Shown here one piece after another: positions 1 to 10,607 of a stretch of 64,000 nt of DNA (position 1 is its first letter; every line of letters begins with the position of its first letter). Below the pieces are notes generated by a model, which made no database searches, had not been told where the DNA came from, and saw only the letters and a program-made list of their open reading frames with translations. The stretch is taken from NCBI GenBank assembly GCA_004335635.1, contig QAXH01000367.1:1-64000 (forward strand), written 5' to 3'. The DNA is from Chloromonas sp. AAM2 (Eukaryota; Chlorophyta; Chlorophyceae; Chlamydomonadales; Chlamydomonadaceae). A program made the position numbers and the translations under genes.

Positions 1-63
1 CACCAGATGTCGTCAACCTGCTGCATGCACTGGACACTGAATCACCAGATGTTGTCAACCTGC
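1..63. repeat. Short direct repeat in intron at window edge
   Basis: The phrase CACCAGATGTCGTCAACCTG at the first base recurs, with one substitution, at about 43-63, so two copies of a ~42-base unit are visible. It lies in what should be the intron before the first visible exon of the acetyltransferase gene. The array may continue to the left of the window. Confidence 0.6.
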
Positions 64-164
64 GACCGTACGCCCACCACGGCACCTGTGCCAACTCAAC
101 GCTTGCTTCCAAAAGTATTACACGGCACTTGCAAGCCTGCCCAGCTTTATTCTGCTCTGCTCAG

Positions 165-2239
165 GTTCCGCTCCATGACGGGCGTTCCACTCAAGGCGCC
201 TGCCGAGCGCAAGTTCGAGGGCATCAAGCTAGAGCCCGGGCCCAACGTGCCCACGGCCCCCGTCACCAGCCTCTCCATCTGCGAGTCCTGCTTCACGGAA
301 GAGAGCGTGCGCTACCAGGCGGGCCTCAAGATAAGACTACCCGCCAACGTCACGCCTGCCGACCTCATTCTGGACCGGCTGGAGCAGGAGGAGGCGCAGA
401 ATATCAAAGACCCGGATCCAGACTTGGAGAATGAGTTCTTTGAGACAAGACAGGTATGAGCTTCTGGCATAATGTACCAGTGCTGGTTGCTGTGACTCGG
501 ACGCGTGTGTGACGCTTGTCATCTGCCAGCGTAATGGTTGTTACTCACTAGGGTGTTTATACGTGTTGTTTTATATCGTGAGCGTTTGTCAACGTTGTGC
601 AACGTTGTCAAAGATGGCCACAATTGGATGTCATGTCTGCATGATGGTTGCTGCGACTTGTGCGCATGTATGCTGTATGGCAACAACTGGTGTGCTGGTG
701 ATCACTGTGGAAGAGCTGCACTAAAGCATCTTCTGTTGTGGTGTAGGCACAATGGAGGCCGCCATTGAGGCACCGCCACACTATATCTTTGCTTCGTGCT
801 ACTGCATTGGATTTTCCCAGCCTTAAACTGCCAGTGATAGGGCGGTCGCTGCATGCTGTGCGCACTTATTGCAATGACCTTCTCGTGACCCTTGTCTGCT
901 CTCCTTTTCGCAGTCGTTCCTATCCCTGTGCCAAGGCAACCACTACCAGTTTGACACCTTGCGCCGGGCCAAGCACAGCTCCATGATGGTGCTGTACCAC
1001 CTGCACAACCCCTCGGAGCCTGCCTTCACCAGCACGTGCAACCTGTGCCAGCGGGAGCTGGAGGCGGGGACCGGCTTCCGGTGCACCAAGTGCCAGGACT
1101 TCGACATCTGCGCGGAATGCAAGAACACCAGGGGACACGAGCACCCCATGGTGGTGAGTCATACTCATTGGCTGGTCATCACCATTGGCATTGTCACCAG
1201 CATTGTCATCATCGTTGTGACGGGTGACGACCCGTTATTCATGGCAGCTGCAAGTCATTTTCCAGCATCCCATTCATGAGACGGTTCCCATGAGTGCAAC
1301 GAATAAATCACTTGCATGACAAGCGTTGGCATGACACAAGCGATGGCATAACACAAGTGTTGGCATGAGAACAGCGCTTGTACAGGGGAGACACCTTGAC
1401 ACAAGCTACAGGGGCGCTGGAGTCTTGAGACTATGAGGAGCTTGCTGGCAACAGTTGAATCCGTTGACCATGCGACCTGGAACTTTTCTGATTGTTTCCT
1501 TGCTTGTGTCTGCTTGTGCCCTGCAGCCTTCGCGTCACTACGACGAGACGCGCATGCGCATGACCGAGCAGGAGCGCAGGGAGCGCAACGAAAACCTACA
1601 GCGCACCATGGCACTCCTGGTGCACGCGTGCAGCTGCCAGAGCCCCCAGTGCACCAGCACCTCGTGCAGGAAGGTGCAGGCGCTGTTCCAGCATGCAGTG
1701 CAGTGCCAGGTCAAGATCCACGGTGGTTGTGTCACGTGCAAGAAGATGTGGTGCCTGCTCACGCTGCATGCGAAAAGCTGCACCAAGGCGGACTGCCAGG
1801 TGCGCATGTTTATGTACAGCGAGAGTTTCTGTGTATTTATTTTGACAGGTGATTGCAGTGGCGGCCATACTGCGTCGGTTGCAGTGGTATAGTGGGGGCT
1901 GCAACAGCCGTGCTTGAGAGGCTGCTGTTGTGCGCAGGCTTGTCTGTGGCACTACTCATGGCGTGTGCAAAGCAGGTGACCACACGGACACACAAGTTAT
2001 GCATGCTGAAGCTGGCAATTCTGTATCTTCTTGCTTGATCCGTTGTTCAGTTGGTTGATTGGTTAGTTGGTTGGTTGGTTGGTTGACCCTCAATTGCTGT
2101 GCCTTCCTGTCAGGTTCCGCGGTGCAAGGACTTCAAGGAAATGCGTCGGCGGCAGACGGCTCGGCAGGAGGACAAGCGCCGCAAGGCATACCAGAACATG
2201 CTGAGGAGCCAGCACGTGCTGCAGCAGCAGGGCAAGTAA
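165..2239 (+). CDS. HAC/p300-CBP-type histone acetyltransferase, C-terminal part
   Basis: This is the 3' end of a histone acetyltransferase that acetylates nucleosomal histones as a transcriptional co-activator in the nucleus. The gene is cut by the left edge. Exons read as 165-453, 914-1153, 1527-1799 and 2114-2239, all with GT-AG borders and matching phase, ending in TAA. Exon 1 is the HAT-core tail ([19 protein letters not shown]). Exon 2 continues with [20 protein letters not shown], typical of plant HAC proteins, and then a ZZ zinc finger with CNLC, CTKC, CAEC and HEH ligands. Exons 3-4 encode a TAZ zinc finger with repeated His/Cys ligands ([23 protein letters not shown]) and a basic tail ending QQQGK. 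The order HAT-ZZ-TAZ is that of the family. About 309 residues are visible, so bromo/PHD and the catalytic core lie to the left. Assignment to the family is firm; which HAC paralogue it is cannot be told. Confidence 0.93.
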
Positions 2240-5154
2240 ATCTTGAAGCGCGCTGTGCGCGTGTCTCGCCCGAAAATCAGATGCGTCTGGGCTTCCACTA
2301 CAGCGTGGGAGCGTGTTGCTTGCATGCCAGGGTGTGCTGCTTCAGCCAAAGAACCTGCTACCGCAACAGGGCAGAAGTAAGCTTGGCAGCGCGCTGTGTG
2401 CGTGCTTGGGCTAGGATGGGATGCTGCTAGGTCGCAACGAATGCCTGCAGAACAACATGAAAGCGCTCTGTGTGCATGGCAAGTCACATGGCCTTTGGGC
2501 ATGTTGGCATGGGTCATGCTCGCTCGACAACAGGGATGCTCCGGTATGTTCAGGTACACTCTGGATAGCAGCCACAGGGCAAAGGAGAACAGGTGGCCAA
2601 GCCGGTCCAGCACAGCGGACTGAAACGCTCCTTGACGCTTCAATGCAAGGCAGTCTCGGATATCCATACATTGCTTGGACTAGCAGCATCGAATTGGTCT
2701 GGTCCCTGCAAGGTTGTGCTGCACTCATGATTACAGGGTGTTTTAGCCTGCAGTGCTGGCTTGCATAGGTCATATGCAGCATTTCAGCAGATCATCACGT
2801 TTGGCTTCTCATGGCCGGCACGTTCAGCAGCCTCAAGGCTGTGGGCTCCAAGGTATGCATCTGAAAGTGTGCATGGTGTAATTAGGAAGCCGGTTCGCTC
2901 AGGCGGATGAGACATGTTCCGTCGTGGTAAGCACTTGGTGTGGTTTGGGTCAGGCCGTGAGTCAGTAGCTACATGACACCAGTCCTTGGCTGCAAGACAA
3001 CATTGCATGGGCTTGATACCCTATGGCCATGTGCCACGTGCCAGACCCCCATGTGCCCGTTTGAGTTTGCGTGATGGTATACACAAGGGTGGCTGGGGTT
3101 CTGCAGGCGTTGCTCATTTCATGCAGCACACCCCTGTGATGGCTTTTAGTAAGGTTATTTGGCCAGAGATGGCTTTGAAAGATCAAGGTGTCAATGAGCA
3201 GTTAATCTCATCCTCATCCCTGCCATTTTGATGCTTGGGAGCCATCATCAAAACGTGTAGGTCTAATCCGGCAACAGCCGTTCAGGCCACACACCAGGCA
3301 TTCAGCCTGGTACCCAACCTGGCAGTAGCCAGGTTTGACTACAATTTGCCTGCTTGCGAGCGCCAGTGATGCAGCAGCAGAATTGCCTGCATGCCTGTTG
3401 GGTTGGCGGGCGCTCCCATTGCTGGCCTTTTTTGGGACTCCCTTGCTTGTCTGCATTGCTGGGTGACCACTGGTCCTCACAGAGAAACGGAATGTAATTG
3501 ATTGCGTTTCTAGGCTTACAGGTCTGCCTCTTGAAGTTGTTGGACCTGCTCACGGTGTGTGGACCTGCTCTCTGCCCGAGTGTTCACAGCGCACTCACTG
3601 CCCAAGCTGTGGGTTTGTGTGCGTGTGTTTGGGGGTGCATGCTGTGTACATGTGCATGTGTGTTTTCGTTGTTATTATGGGGAGGTAGGCTGAAGGGTGT
3701 CCTGCTTGTTTTGTTTGGCTTAGTGTACAACTACTGGAAACCTGGATCAGCACCTAACACGCCCCTGAATACAGAGCAGAAATTTGTATGGGAAAGGCAG
3801 GCTGCTAGAGAACGCAGGGTGGGTTTTGGAGGATGATGCAGAAGATGCAGAACACTGCGACACTTGTTCGCTTCTGCTGACAAACTATTGATATGCTGGC
3901 AAGACTGATTGACGAGAGGGTATTTGATGAGCTTTGCTCAGAACCACCAGTTCCCGTGAGTTTTCTAAGGTTCTGTAGTGCATAAAAGTTCATACATCCT
4001 TGCTTGTAATCCCAGCCTCGCAGTGTGTGCTACGTCAGCACCTTTGGCAGCCGACTGCTAACGTCGTGCAGCCCAAGGTGGATAGAAAGAACCTTACAGG
4101 CTCCAGAGCGGGTCTAAGGGCCCAACATCAAGGCATGTAAACCCATCAACAAGCATAACGACTGTTGATGTCATGGTACAGAGCCAGACTCGTTGTCACA
4201 TGTCTGAGATGCCTGAGGACAAGACATGATCCCAACAGCTTCAAATCAACAGCAGTTGTCCTGCCAATCAGATATGCACGCTAAATACATCATGCCTATT
4301 GCCAGGGCATAGAAGCACTTCTGTGTTCAAGTTGCACATTGGTGATGAGTGAGTACTCAAATGGCAAGCATCTGGAACCATGGCATGTATACTTACGGAT
4401 TTTGTGTGTGAATTCTCGTGGCAAGATAAAGGCAGCCCAATCCTTTGCACTAGTCAAACCAGCCACTCACAGGCACAGGCACAAGCACCAGCTTTGCGCC
4501 GGCCACTTCTATCATTAGTGTCCAAAATTAGTGTGTGCTGGTAAAGTTGTCTGTGTACTGCTTATCTTTGAGTGACAGAAGCAGAATGAATCCGCTGTCA
4601 ACCATGACTGTAATCTGGATTAGCAGATGAATCGCCTGTTCTCGCTCAAGGGATTATCATCAGGCGACAAAAACAATTTCAACGGCAAACCTCTGATGCG
4701 TAACAAAAGGAACAGAGAAAGTCATGGGGTCCTTGAACAGCAGCATTACGTATGTGCCTACGTAGCTAGCACCCCACGACAGGCGAGCTGCCGCCTGTTG
4801 TGTAGTTTGGACGGCATGTATTGCTTGTGGTACATGTAGCCCGCACCCAGCACCCGCACGTGAGTGGTCGTAAGGCATGTTGTGGTGGATTTCCAATGAA
4901 CGAAGAAGAATGCCTGAGGCCAAAGAACGTTGACGCGGGCTTCAGCGTCAAGTGAGTCTGGTGGTTGACTTGTAACGGCAACCGTCGGGAGAATTTTGCA
5001 GCACTCGTTGGTGGACAGGCCTCAATGTATGTACCCGTGTCGCTGGCCTCAGAAGGAGTCCGTGCTGTGCCAGCGCGCTCCAGCCAAGAGTTGGAATTTG
5101 CACGATCTGTCCTCGGCAGCTGGTGGCGCTGAGGAGACCTGTGTTGCAGTCAGA
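2240..5154. other. Intergenic spacer, no gene seen
   Basis: No open frame here shows conserved motifs or a plausible exon chain. The 3' UTR of the acetyltransferase gene presumably occupies the left part. TGTAA, the green-algal polyadenylation signal, occurs at about 2877 and 3492, but both are far from the stop codon. GGTT repeats at about 2045-2085 lie just upstream, in the last acetyltransferase intron. The 5' UTR and promoter of the F-box gene presumably lie just before 5155. Confidence 0.5.
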
Positions 5155-7265
5155 ATGCAATCAGAGCGTGAATGGAAGCGTTCACGAGGGGAAGCAGCGG
5201 AGTCAGAGTCAGTTTGCAGTCCGAAAGTGCCCACTCCGGAAGTCCAACCCCCTCTTCTTGCGCTGCCAGAGGACGTGATCTTTCAGTTCCTGTCGTGGCT
5301 GGACTCACGCTCGCTGGTAGCCCTACAGGCAATGTGCCGAGCGTTTAAGGGCCACCTCAGCAGAAGGACTGGCGACCAAATGACGCTGCTGGAGAAAGCC
5401 GCTAGAGAGTCCCTGCTGCGCAAGCACAATACCAAACTGACTGAAGCGTATCGATGGGGGTAAGCGCGCGTGCAAACAACCCCAATGTTGACTTTCCGAA
5501 CTGCGAACAACTGTTATCTATCCATGTGCAGGCAGCAGTCTGCGACTATCCATGCCCTCATGCCCTCCTCCTGACATGCTGCAGGCAATACGGCTGGCTA
5601 CAGCGCCTTCGGATTGAGGAGACCGAGTCAGCCTTTGACGTAGAGAGGTGTGAACGATCTGGCTTTCATTTCTTCTCAGGACCGGACAACCGGATAGAAA
5701 AGCTCAAGCTGGAGGGCATTGGACCACGCATGCTGGTGTCCAAGGACACAACCAAAACTGTAGACTTTCTTCACTGGCGCTTGGAGGTCAGGGGCAACAA
5801 TGCAGTTGAGCTGGGAGTGGTACCAGAGGCCCTACAGGTGCGACCATGCACAGCACGCGGACTATTAGTAGCTACAAGGATGCTCCAAGGGTACAATGGG
5901 AAGGCCAGCCAGCGCCCAACCCAACATGCATGGGCAGTGCAGGAGGTGCTACATGTTGCCGTGTTCACATGTTGCACAGTATGCTGCTGAGCTCGTCTGT
6001 GTACACATGGGATAACTTTCTGACATTTCCTGTCCCAGTTTCTAGGCATGCATAACAGTCTGCACTCCCACGTAGCTGTTCTGCATGACGCCCTGGCATC
6101 AATGCACCCTTGCATGCCATGCACTGGCTTTGCCTACAGGATTCGCCCAAGGCACTGCACAAATGTCAAGTGGGCCCCAACAACGAGCGCCCGACTGGCA
6201 TCTTCTCATCCATCACAGTAGGCAGCCTATTGCCTGTTCGAGTACCCCTAATGAAGGGGTCAGATGTGGAGGTGCTAGCCTGGCCACATAAACTCGAGTT
6301 CCTCATCACACAGCCAGCTGCGGGGTACGAGATGACCTGGATCAACAGCACAACGGTGCCCAGACCATACACGTAAGCGGAGTGAAGTGTGACTCTTGTA
6401 GCGCTTTTGGGGGCATTGCTGTGCTGAGCGTACCAAGCCATGCATGCATGCATGTAGGCATAAGTAGTGGGGTTCACTCAAGCTGCGTTTGGCGTTTTGA
6501 GTGTTGTCGACATCTCTAGTAATCATTTGGAATCGTGAACCATTGTTAGCGTGTACGCATGCCATGCTCGTTGCAAGCCATCGTCAACCACGGCGAACAG
6601 TTGACAGGCCAAAGCAGCCCAAGGCAACGTTTACGCCCTGTGACTGCGACGCAGCTGTGATCTCACTAGTGCTGATGCCTGTCTTTGTCCAACCAACGCT
6701 TTGAACGCTGCCTACTTGCAGGGGTCCTAAGCAGTTGAAATTGGAGATCAATCTGGACCTGCACGGGCCTGCCAAGCTAGCCCTCACATGCTGGGCCCAT
6801 GCAGAATTTTCCCTGCCCAACTCTGGTGCCCCTCGAGACACGAACGTCTTCCCAGGCATGGACATGATTGCAGCAGCGGTAGCACTCGATGCAGCAGCTG
6901 TGGCAGCTGATGGAGTGGTGGGGCTAGTTCCAGGAGCACCTGAGCAGCCAGCTGTGCAGGAACCGCAGCCGGAGCAGCTACAGCCGGTTCAGCAGCAGCC
7001 GGTGCAGGCACAGCAGTCAGAAGCGTCAGTCACACAGGTGCAAGCTCAGGAATTACCTGCGCAGCAACAACAGTCGCCGCCACAACAGTCAGACGACCTG
7101 CAGTCGCAGCTGCAGTCACATCAGCCACAGCTGCAGCAGATACAAATACAGATACAGCCAACTTCAGGAGACGTCAGTTCGACAATGCAGCAAGAGGCGC
7201 AGCAGCAACTTCAAATGCTGGAACAGCAGCAGGCACAGCAGGAGCAGGAGCACCATTACGCATAA
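5155..7265 (+). CDS. F-box protein with Gln-rich C-terminus
   Basis: Probably a substrate-receptor subunit of an SCF-type ubiquitin ligase. Four exons fit: 5155-5459, 5585-5837, 6140-6372 and 6722-7265. They sum to 445 codons including TAA. The start ATG at 5155 (MQSEREWKR) was chosen because the F-box follows closely; an in-frame ATG at 4996 is possible. Residues about 34-75 form an F-box (LLALPEDVIFQFLSWLDSR, then CRAFKGHLS). Residues about 105-260 form a compact beta-rich segment containing AVELGVVPEALQ and SSITVGSLLPVRVPL. It is vaguely SPRY-like, but I could not name it with confidence. The tail from about residue 320 is low complexity, dominated by Gln with Pro and Ala, and ends EQEHHYA. 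A CTG run follows the stop codon. The F-box is the firm part; the target-binding domain is unassigned. Confidence 0.8.
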
Positions 7266-10134
7266 GAAAACCGGCTGCTGCTGCTGCTGCTGCCATCTCA
7301 GACTGAGCTATGGAGCTCACGCTACATTGACCTTAACGCTTGGCAATAACAGGTCCACTGCATGGCAGCATAGTGACCGAGGAGCAGTAGCTTTCAAAGC
7401 ACTGCATGCTGAAGCAGGGTGCCGGCCGCCCATGCGCATGTCACGAACATATGGCCACAGTGATTGCCACCAGTTGATGTGCCAGTGCATGCATGTGGCC
7501 CAGGCATGTGGCAGGCCTGTTGCATGCATGTGGGCGATGCATGTGCCAAGACCATGATGCGTTTGCAGTGGCTGTCCGAAGATGGCTCACAACCAATGGT
7601 CTCCATCATGTCTTGTATTGCCATAGCTGACTCATCCAGCAGCAAGCTTGGATCGCTTCTCTCTATCCTCGGATCCAGACGATGCTGTCGCAATGCCATG
7701 GAACAGGTTGTGTGTCTGCTTGCAAGCTTTTGATCAGTGGCAAGCTGCTTCCGGAGGGTATTTTAAAGGGACGAAGCATCAGCTGTTGTGCTTTGCCATC
7801 CATTCCATGCTGGCCAAAGTTGTCAAGCATGTGACAGCCATCAGTCGGCTGACAAATCGAGCCACATGGTCGAAGTTTTGCTTGATTTGCTCCAGAGGCC
7901 AGAGACACTGGATTGCGTCAAGTTACAAGGCAAGTTGGCATGTCAGAATGGTCGATGCAATGGGCGTGATCACTGGGCTCTGGGCTGACTGGCCACGTGA
8001 TAGTGGGCTCTTGTATGTGCACTTATCATGTGGCGTGCGGGTCATCATTAGCTGTATCTGTTGCAGGCCCATGCATGACCCAGCTCAGGTTGCTCCAGGT
8101 CAGGAACCGTTGTGCCATGCTACACTTATCTAGTCAACTCTCGCATACTCTATGGCCCACAGCCCAGCATCGCATGCTGTAATCGTTACCTCATGGCCTT
8201 TGCAGGCTAACATTGCATGGTATGATTCAGGCCCTTTGCAGCCTTGCAATCAGGCAAGATGCGTTGCGCGTTGATGATCAGAGCTCGTCGCCCCATGGTC
8301 TGCTGGCTGACTGTCGTTTTTGAGGCTCTCACATTCTTAACACTGCGACTTGGTGATTTGGTGGGATCTGCTAACCCTTGCTGGTCCTTTGCCCGCTGCG
8401 TTGTTCAATTCTGGCGCAGATGTATGACATTCTTTCCTTGGTTTCACCATGTTTTGACGTTATGTACCATACCTGCCACGCCTCTGCGCATGTTTCTGGT
8501 CCGTATGGCAGAAACAACACGCGGCTGGCTTGTTGCCACAGATGCTGTAAAGCACGTTGACATTTGCTGACCACCACTGATAGCACCAAGGCCACACAGT
8601 CGGCGAACCGAATGAAGCTTCTTTGTGCTCTAGTATCCATGGTCGCTGTGCCACCAGCGTGCTTATTCACGAATAAGCTGCTTTGTAGACTGATTATGGA
8701 CAGCTATTGCTACAGAACAGGTGGAATGCGGGTGCTGGAATTGTTCCATGCCGAGGGCTGCATGCCATGGTATGAGCTGCTGTCAATGCATTCATTGGCT
8801 TGTGGGCATTGAAATCTATTTCGTGGCGATCAAACTATCTGATTGAGCACCACTGCGGACAATTGTAATGCCTTTCCATTACGTGCACGTTACTGCTGGA
8901 ATGTTTGGACAGCTTTGGTCAGCTACAAAGCTAGCTGTGGGCTAGGTAGGAGAACACCAGGTCAGAAGGACCGACAAGGATCATGCATTACTGATGCATT
9001 ACTGATGATAGTAGAGCACAGATAGTAGAGCACACGTTTTCCAAACCTAACACAACTAAAACACTCAAGGCCAACTGAAGGCCAACATGGGTCGTGCCTC
9101 TGAAAGCAGCCGTCAGCTGGGCCAAGGTCAGTTTGACTATGTAGACATGTGCTGCTTGTGCTGGTACTAGCATGCCATAGCTCTGGCCTGATAACTGTAT
9201 CCCAAGCCTGTTTGAAGTCGATGAAAACGGTGTAGAGTCCACTCTCTGCTGATCAGTCTGGAATCAATTGTGCTTGCATGATCTGTACACTCCTCCAACG
9301 CCTATGCACCCCTTGAAGAGTGACAAGGACTGTGTCTACGTGCCAAAAGAAGCTGGACTGTTTAGCAGGACTGTTAAAAAATGACTCGTATGGACTGGAC
9401 CGTCCCAAACCACACAATCTGTCCCAGAATTGGCAAACATAAAAAACTGGCAAAAAAGGTGGTTGTCAGTTCTGGGACATTTGTATTAGTGTAACTGGCT
9501 GTAATATGCACAATTGGTGATGGACCAGTGTCATCTGGCACTGAACGGTGGTGACGGTGCAAGTTGGGTTGAAACAAAAAGTGGCTCTTCCACATCTCAC
9601 TTTTGGCTGGACTGTTTATCAAGGCTGAGGTTTGCTGCTGTGTTGCAAATCATTGTAGAAGCTGCAGCGGCTGTCTCTGGACATCGTTGACCCCCATTAC
9701 AGAACCCTCGCCAGGCTCACTTTACAATCAACAACACTTGACCCTATCCATGTATACGTGGCAGCATGGCAGACATGGTCATCAATGAGCTGATGGTCTG
9801 TGGCTGACATAGTCACACTTTGAAAACCCATGCTACTAGGCAAGCGTCATCAGAAGGAAATAACATTGGCTGGATAGAAATAATGAACATGGCAAATAAA
9901 GTGCTCTCCTACAGCAGCTCATACATGCCTCATGGTCTGTGCCAGCAAATCTGCTGGATCAACCACATGCAAATCTCATCAGTCTTGCCTCTCGTGTCAA
10001 TTTATGATATGCTGCGTTCAACAGTGCATGGTTCCCAGCGTCGTGGAGATGGCTGCCATGGTCAGCGCAGATCTGGAGTGTACCCAGCATGGCTGCTGGA
10101 ATGCAGGTTGTGGTACATGTACTTGAACGCCGCT
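7266..10134. other. Intergenic spacer with an inverted TIR-core pair
   Basis: No gene is supported in these 2.9 kb. The left part holds a CTG run and probable 3' UTR of the F-box gene; TGTAA occurs at about 8178. At 9420-9480 two copies of the dispersed core TTTGCCAGTTCTGGGACA lie tail to tail, separated by A-rich sequence. Short direct repeats of ATGCATTACTG and GATAGTAGAGCACA lie near 8985-9035. Confidence 0.5.
9420..9480. repeat. Pair of inverted TIR cores (short element or junction)
   Basis: Reverse-complement core at about 9420-9438 (one mismatch) is followed by A-rich sequence and a forward core at about 9463-9479 (TGTCAGTTCTGGGACA). The orientation is outward-inverted compared with the element at 12597-12946. 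It may mark two element ends meeting rather than one intact element. Confidence 0.5.
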
Positions 10135-10383
10135 TCAAAAGTTCATGTCACCTCCAGACTTATGCGCTGCACGCTGCAAAATGAACTGCGTGGCGTCAAC
10201 AAACCGCTTGGCACAGTTTTCAAGGCAGCTCGTCTCCTTGCTTGACATGTATGAGCCAGGCGCGCTGATGCACTTGTCCCAGCAGACATCTGTCAGGATT
10301 GCCACCATCTGCTGGATCTGAGCAACTTGTGACTCCCGTTGAATGAATTGCTGCAGCTCCGCTGAAACCTCAGGCTGCGCCAT
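10135..10383 (-). CDS. TIM8: Mitochondrial import small Tim chaperone, Tim8 type
   Basis: A complete intronless gene for an 82-residue protein starting MAQPEVSAELQQF. It carries the twin CX3C motif of the Tim8/9/10/13 family: CWDKC at about residues 34-38 and CLENC at about 53-57, separated by 14 residues (PGSYMSSKETS region). In this family the cysteines form two intramolecular disulfides, and Tim8 pairs with Tim13 in the intermembrane space to escort hydrophobic precursors to the inner membrane. Length and spacing match the family. The SVCWDKC-like block resembles Tim8 more than Tim9, Tim10 or Tim13. No cleavable presequence is visible, as expected. It is transcribed divergently from the RAD54B-type gene, 224 bases between start codons. 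Confidence 0.9.
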   Translation of the reverse strand: MAQPEVSAELQQFIQRESQVAQIQQMVAILTDVCWDKCISAPGSYMSSKETSCLENCAKRFVDATQFILQRAAHKSGGDMNF

Positions 10384-10607
10384 CGCCTCTGGTTGTCCTG
10401 ACGTAGGTTGTCGGAGCTTGACGGGCTTGTACTTACAGGAAGAACGAGAAGAGAGGCATGTGCGTGGAAAAAGGGGGTATTTTGGCTAGTTTTCTGTTAC
10501 CGGAAACCGTTGATCACATGACGCAACTTTGAGAGGGCAAAAGATGCAGCTGGCGGTCCCCAAGGCGTCCAGTTTGCTTCCCAAGAATTCGTGTGGTGAA
10601 GGCCGAG
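10384..10607. promoter_or_regulatory. Divergent promoter region between Tim8 and RAD54B-type genes
   Basis: Only 224 bases separate the two start codons, so 5' UTRs and promoters of both genes must lie here or overlap. No clear TATA box is seen. The region contains a purine-rich stretch near 10435-10480. A shared bidirectional promoter is an inference from spacing alone. Confidence 0.45.

Noticed and set aside
3600..3840. Plus-strand frame with Val/Cys/Leu-rich stretch
   Set aside because: TG-rich low complexity producing a pseudo-hydrophobic peptide; no start context or homologue.
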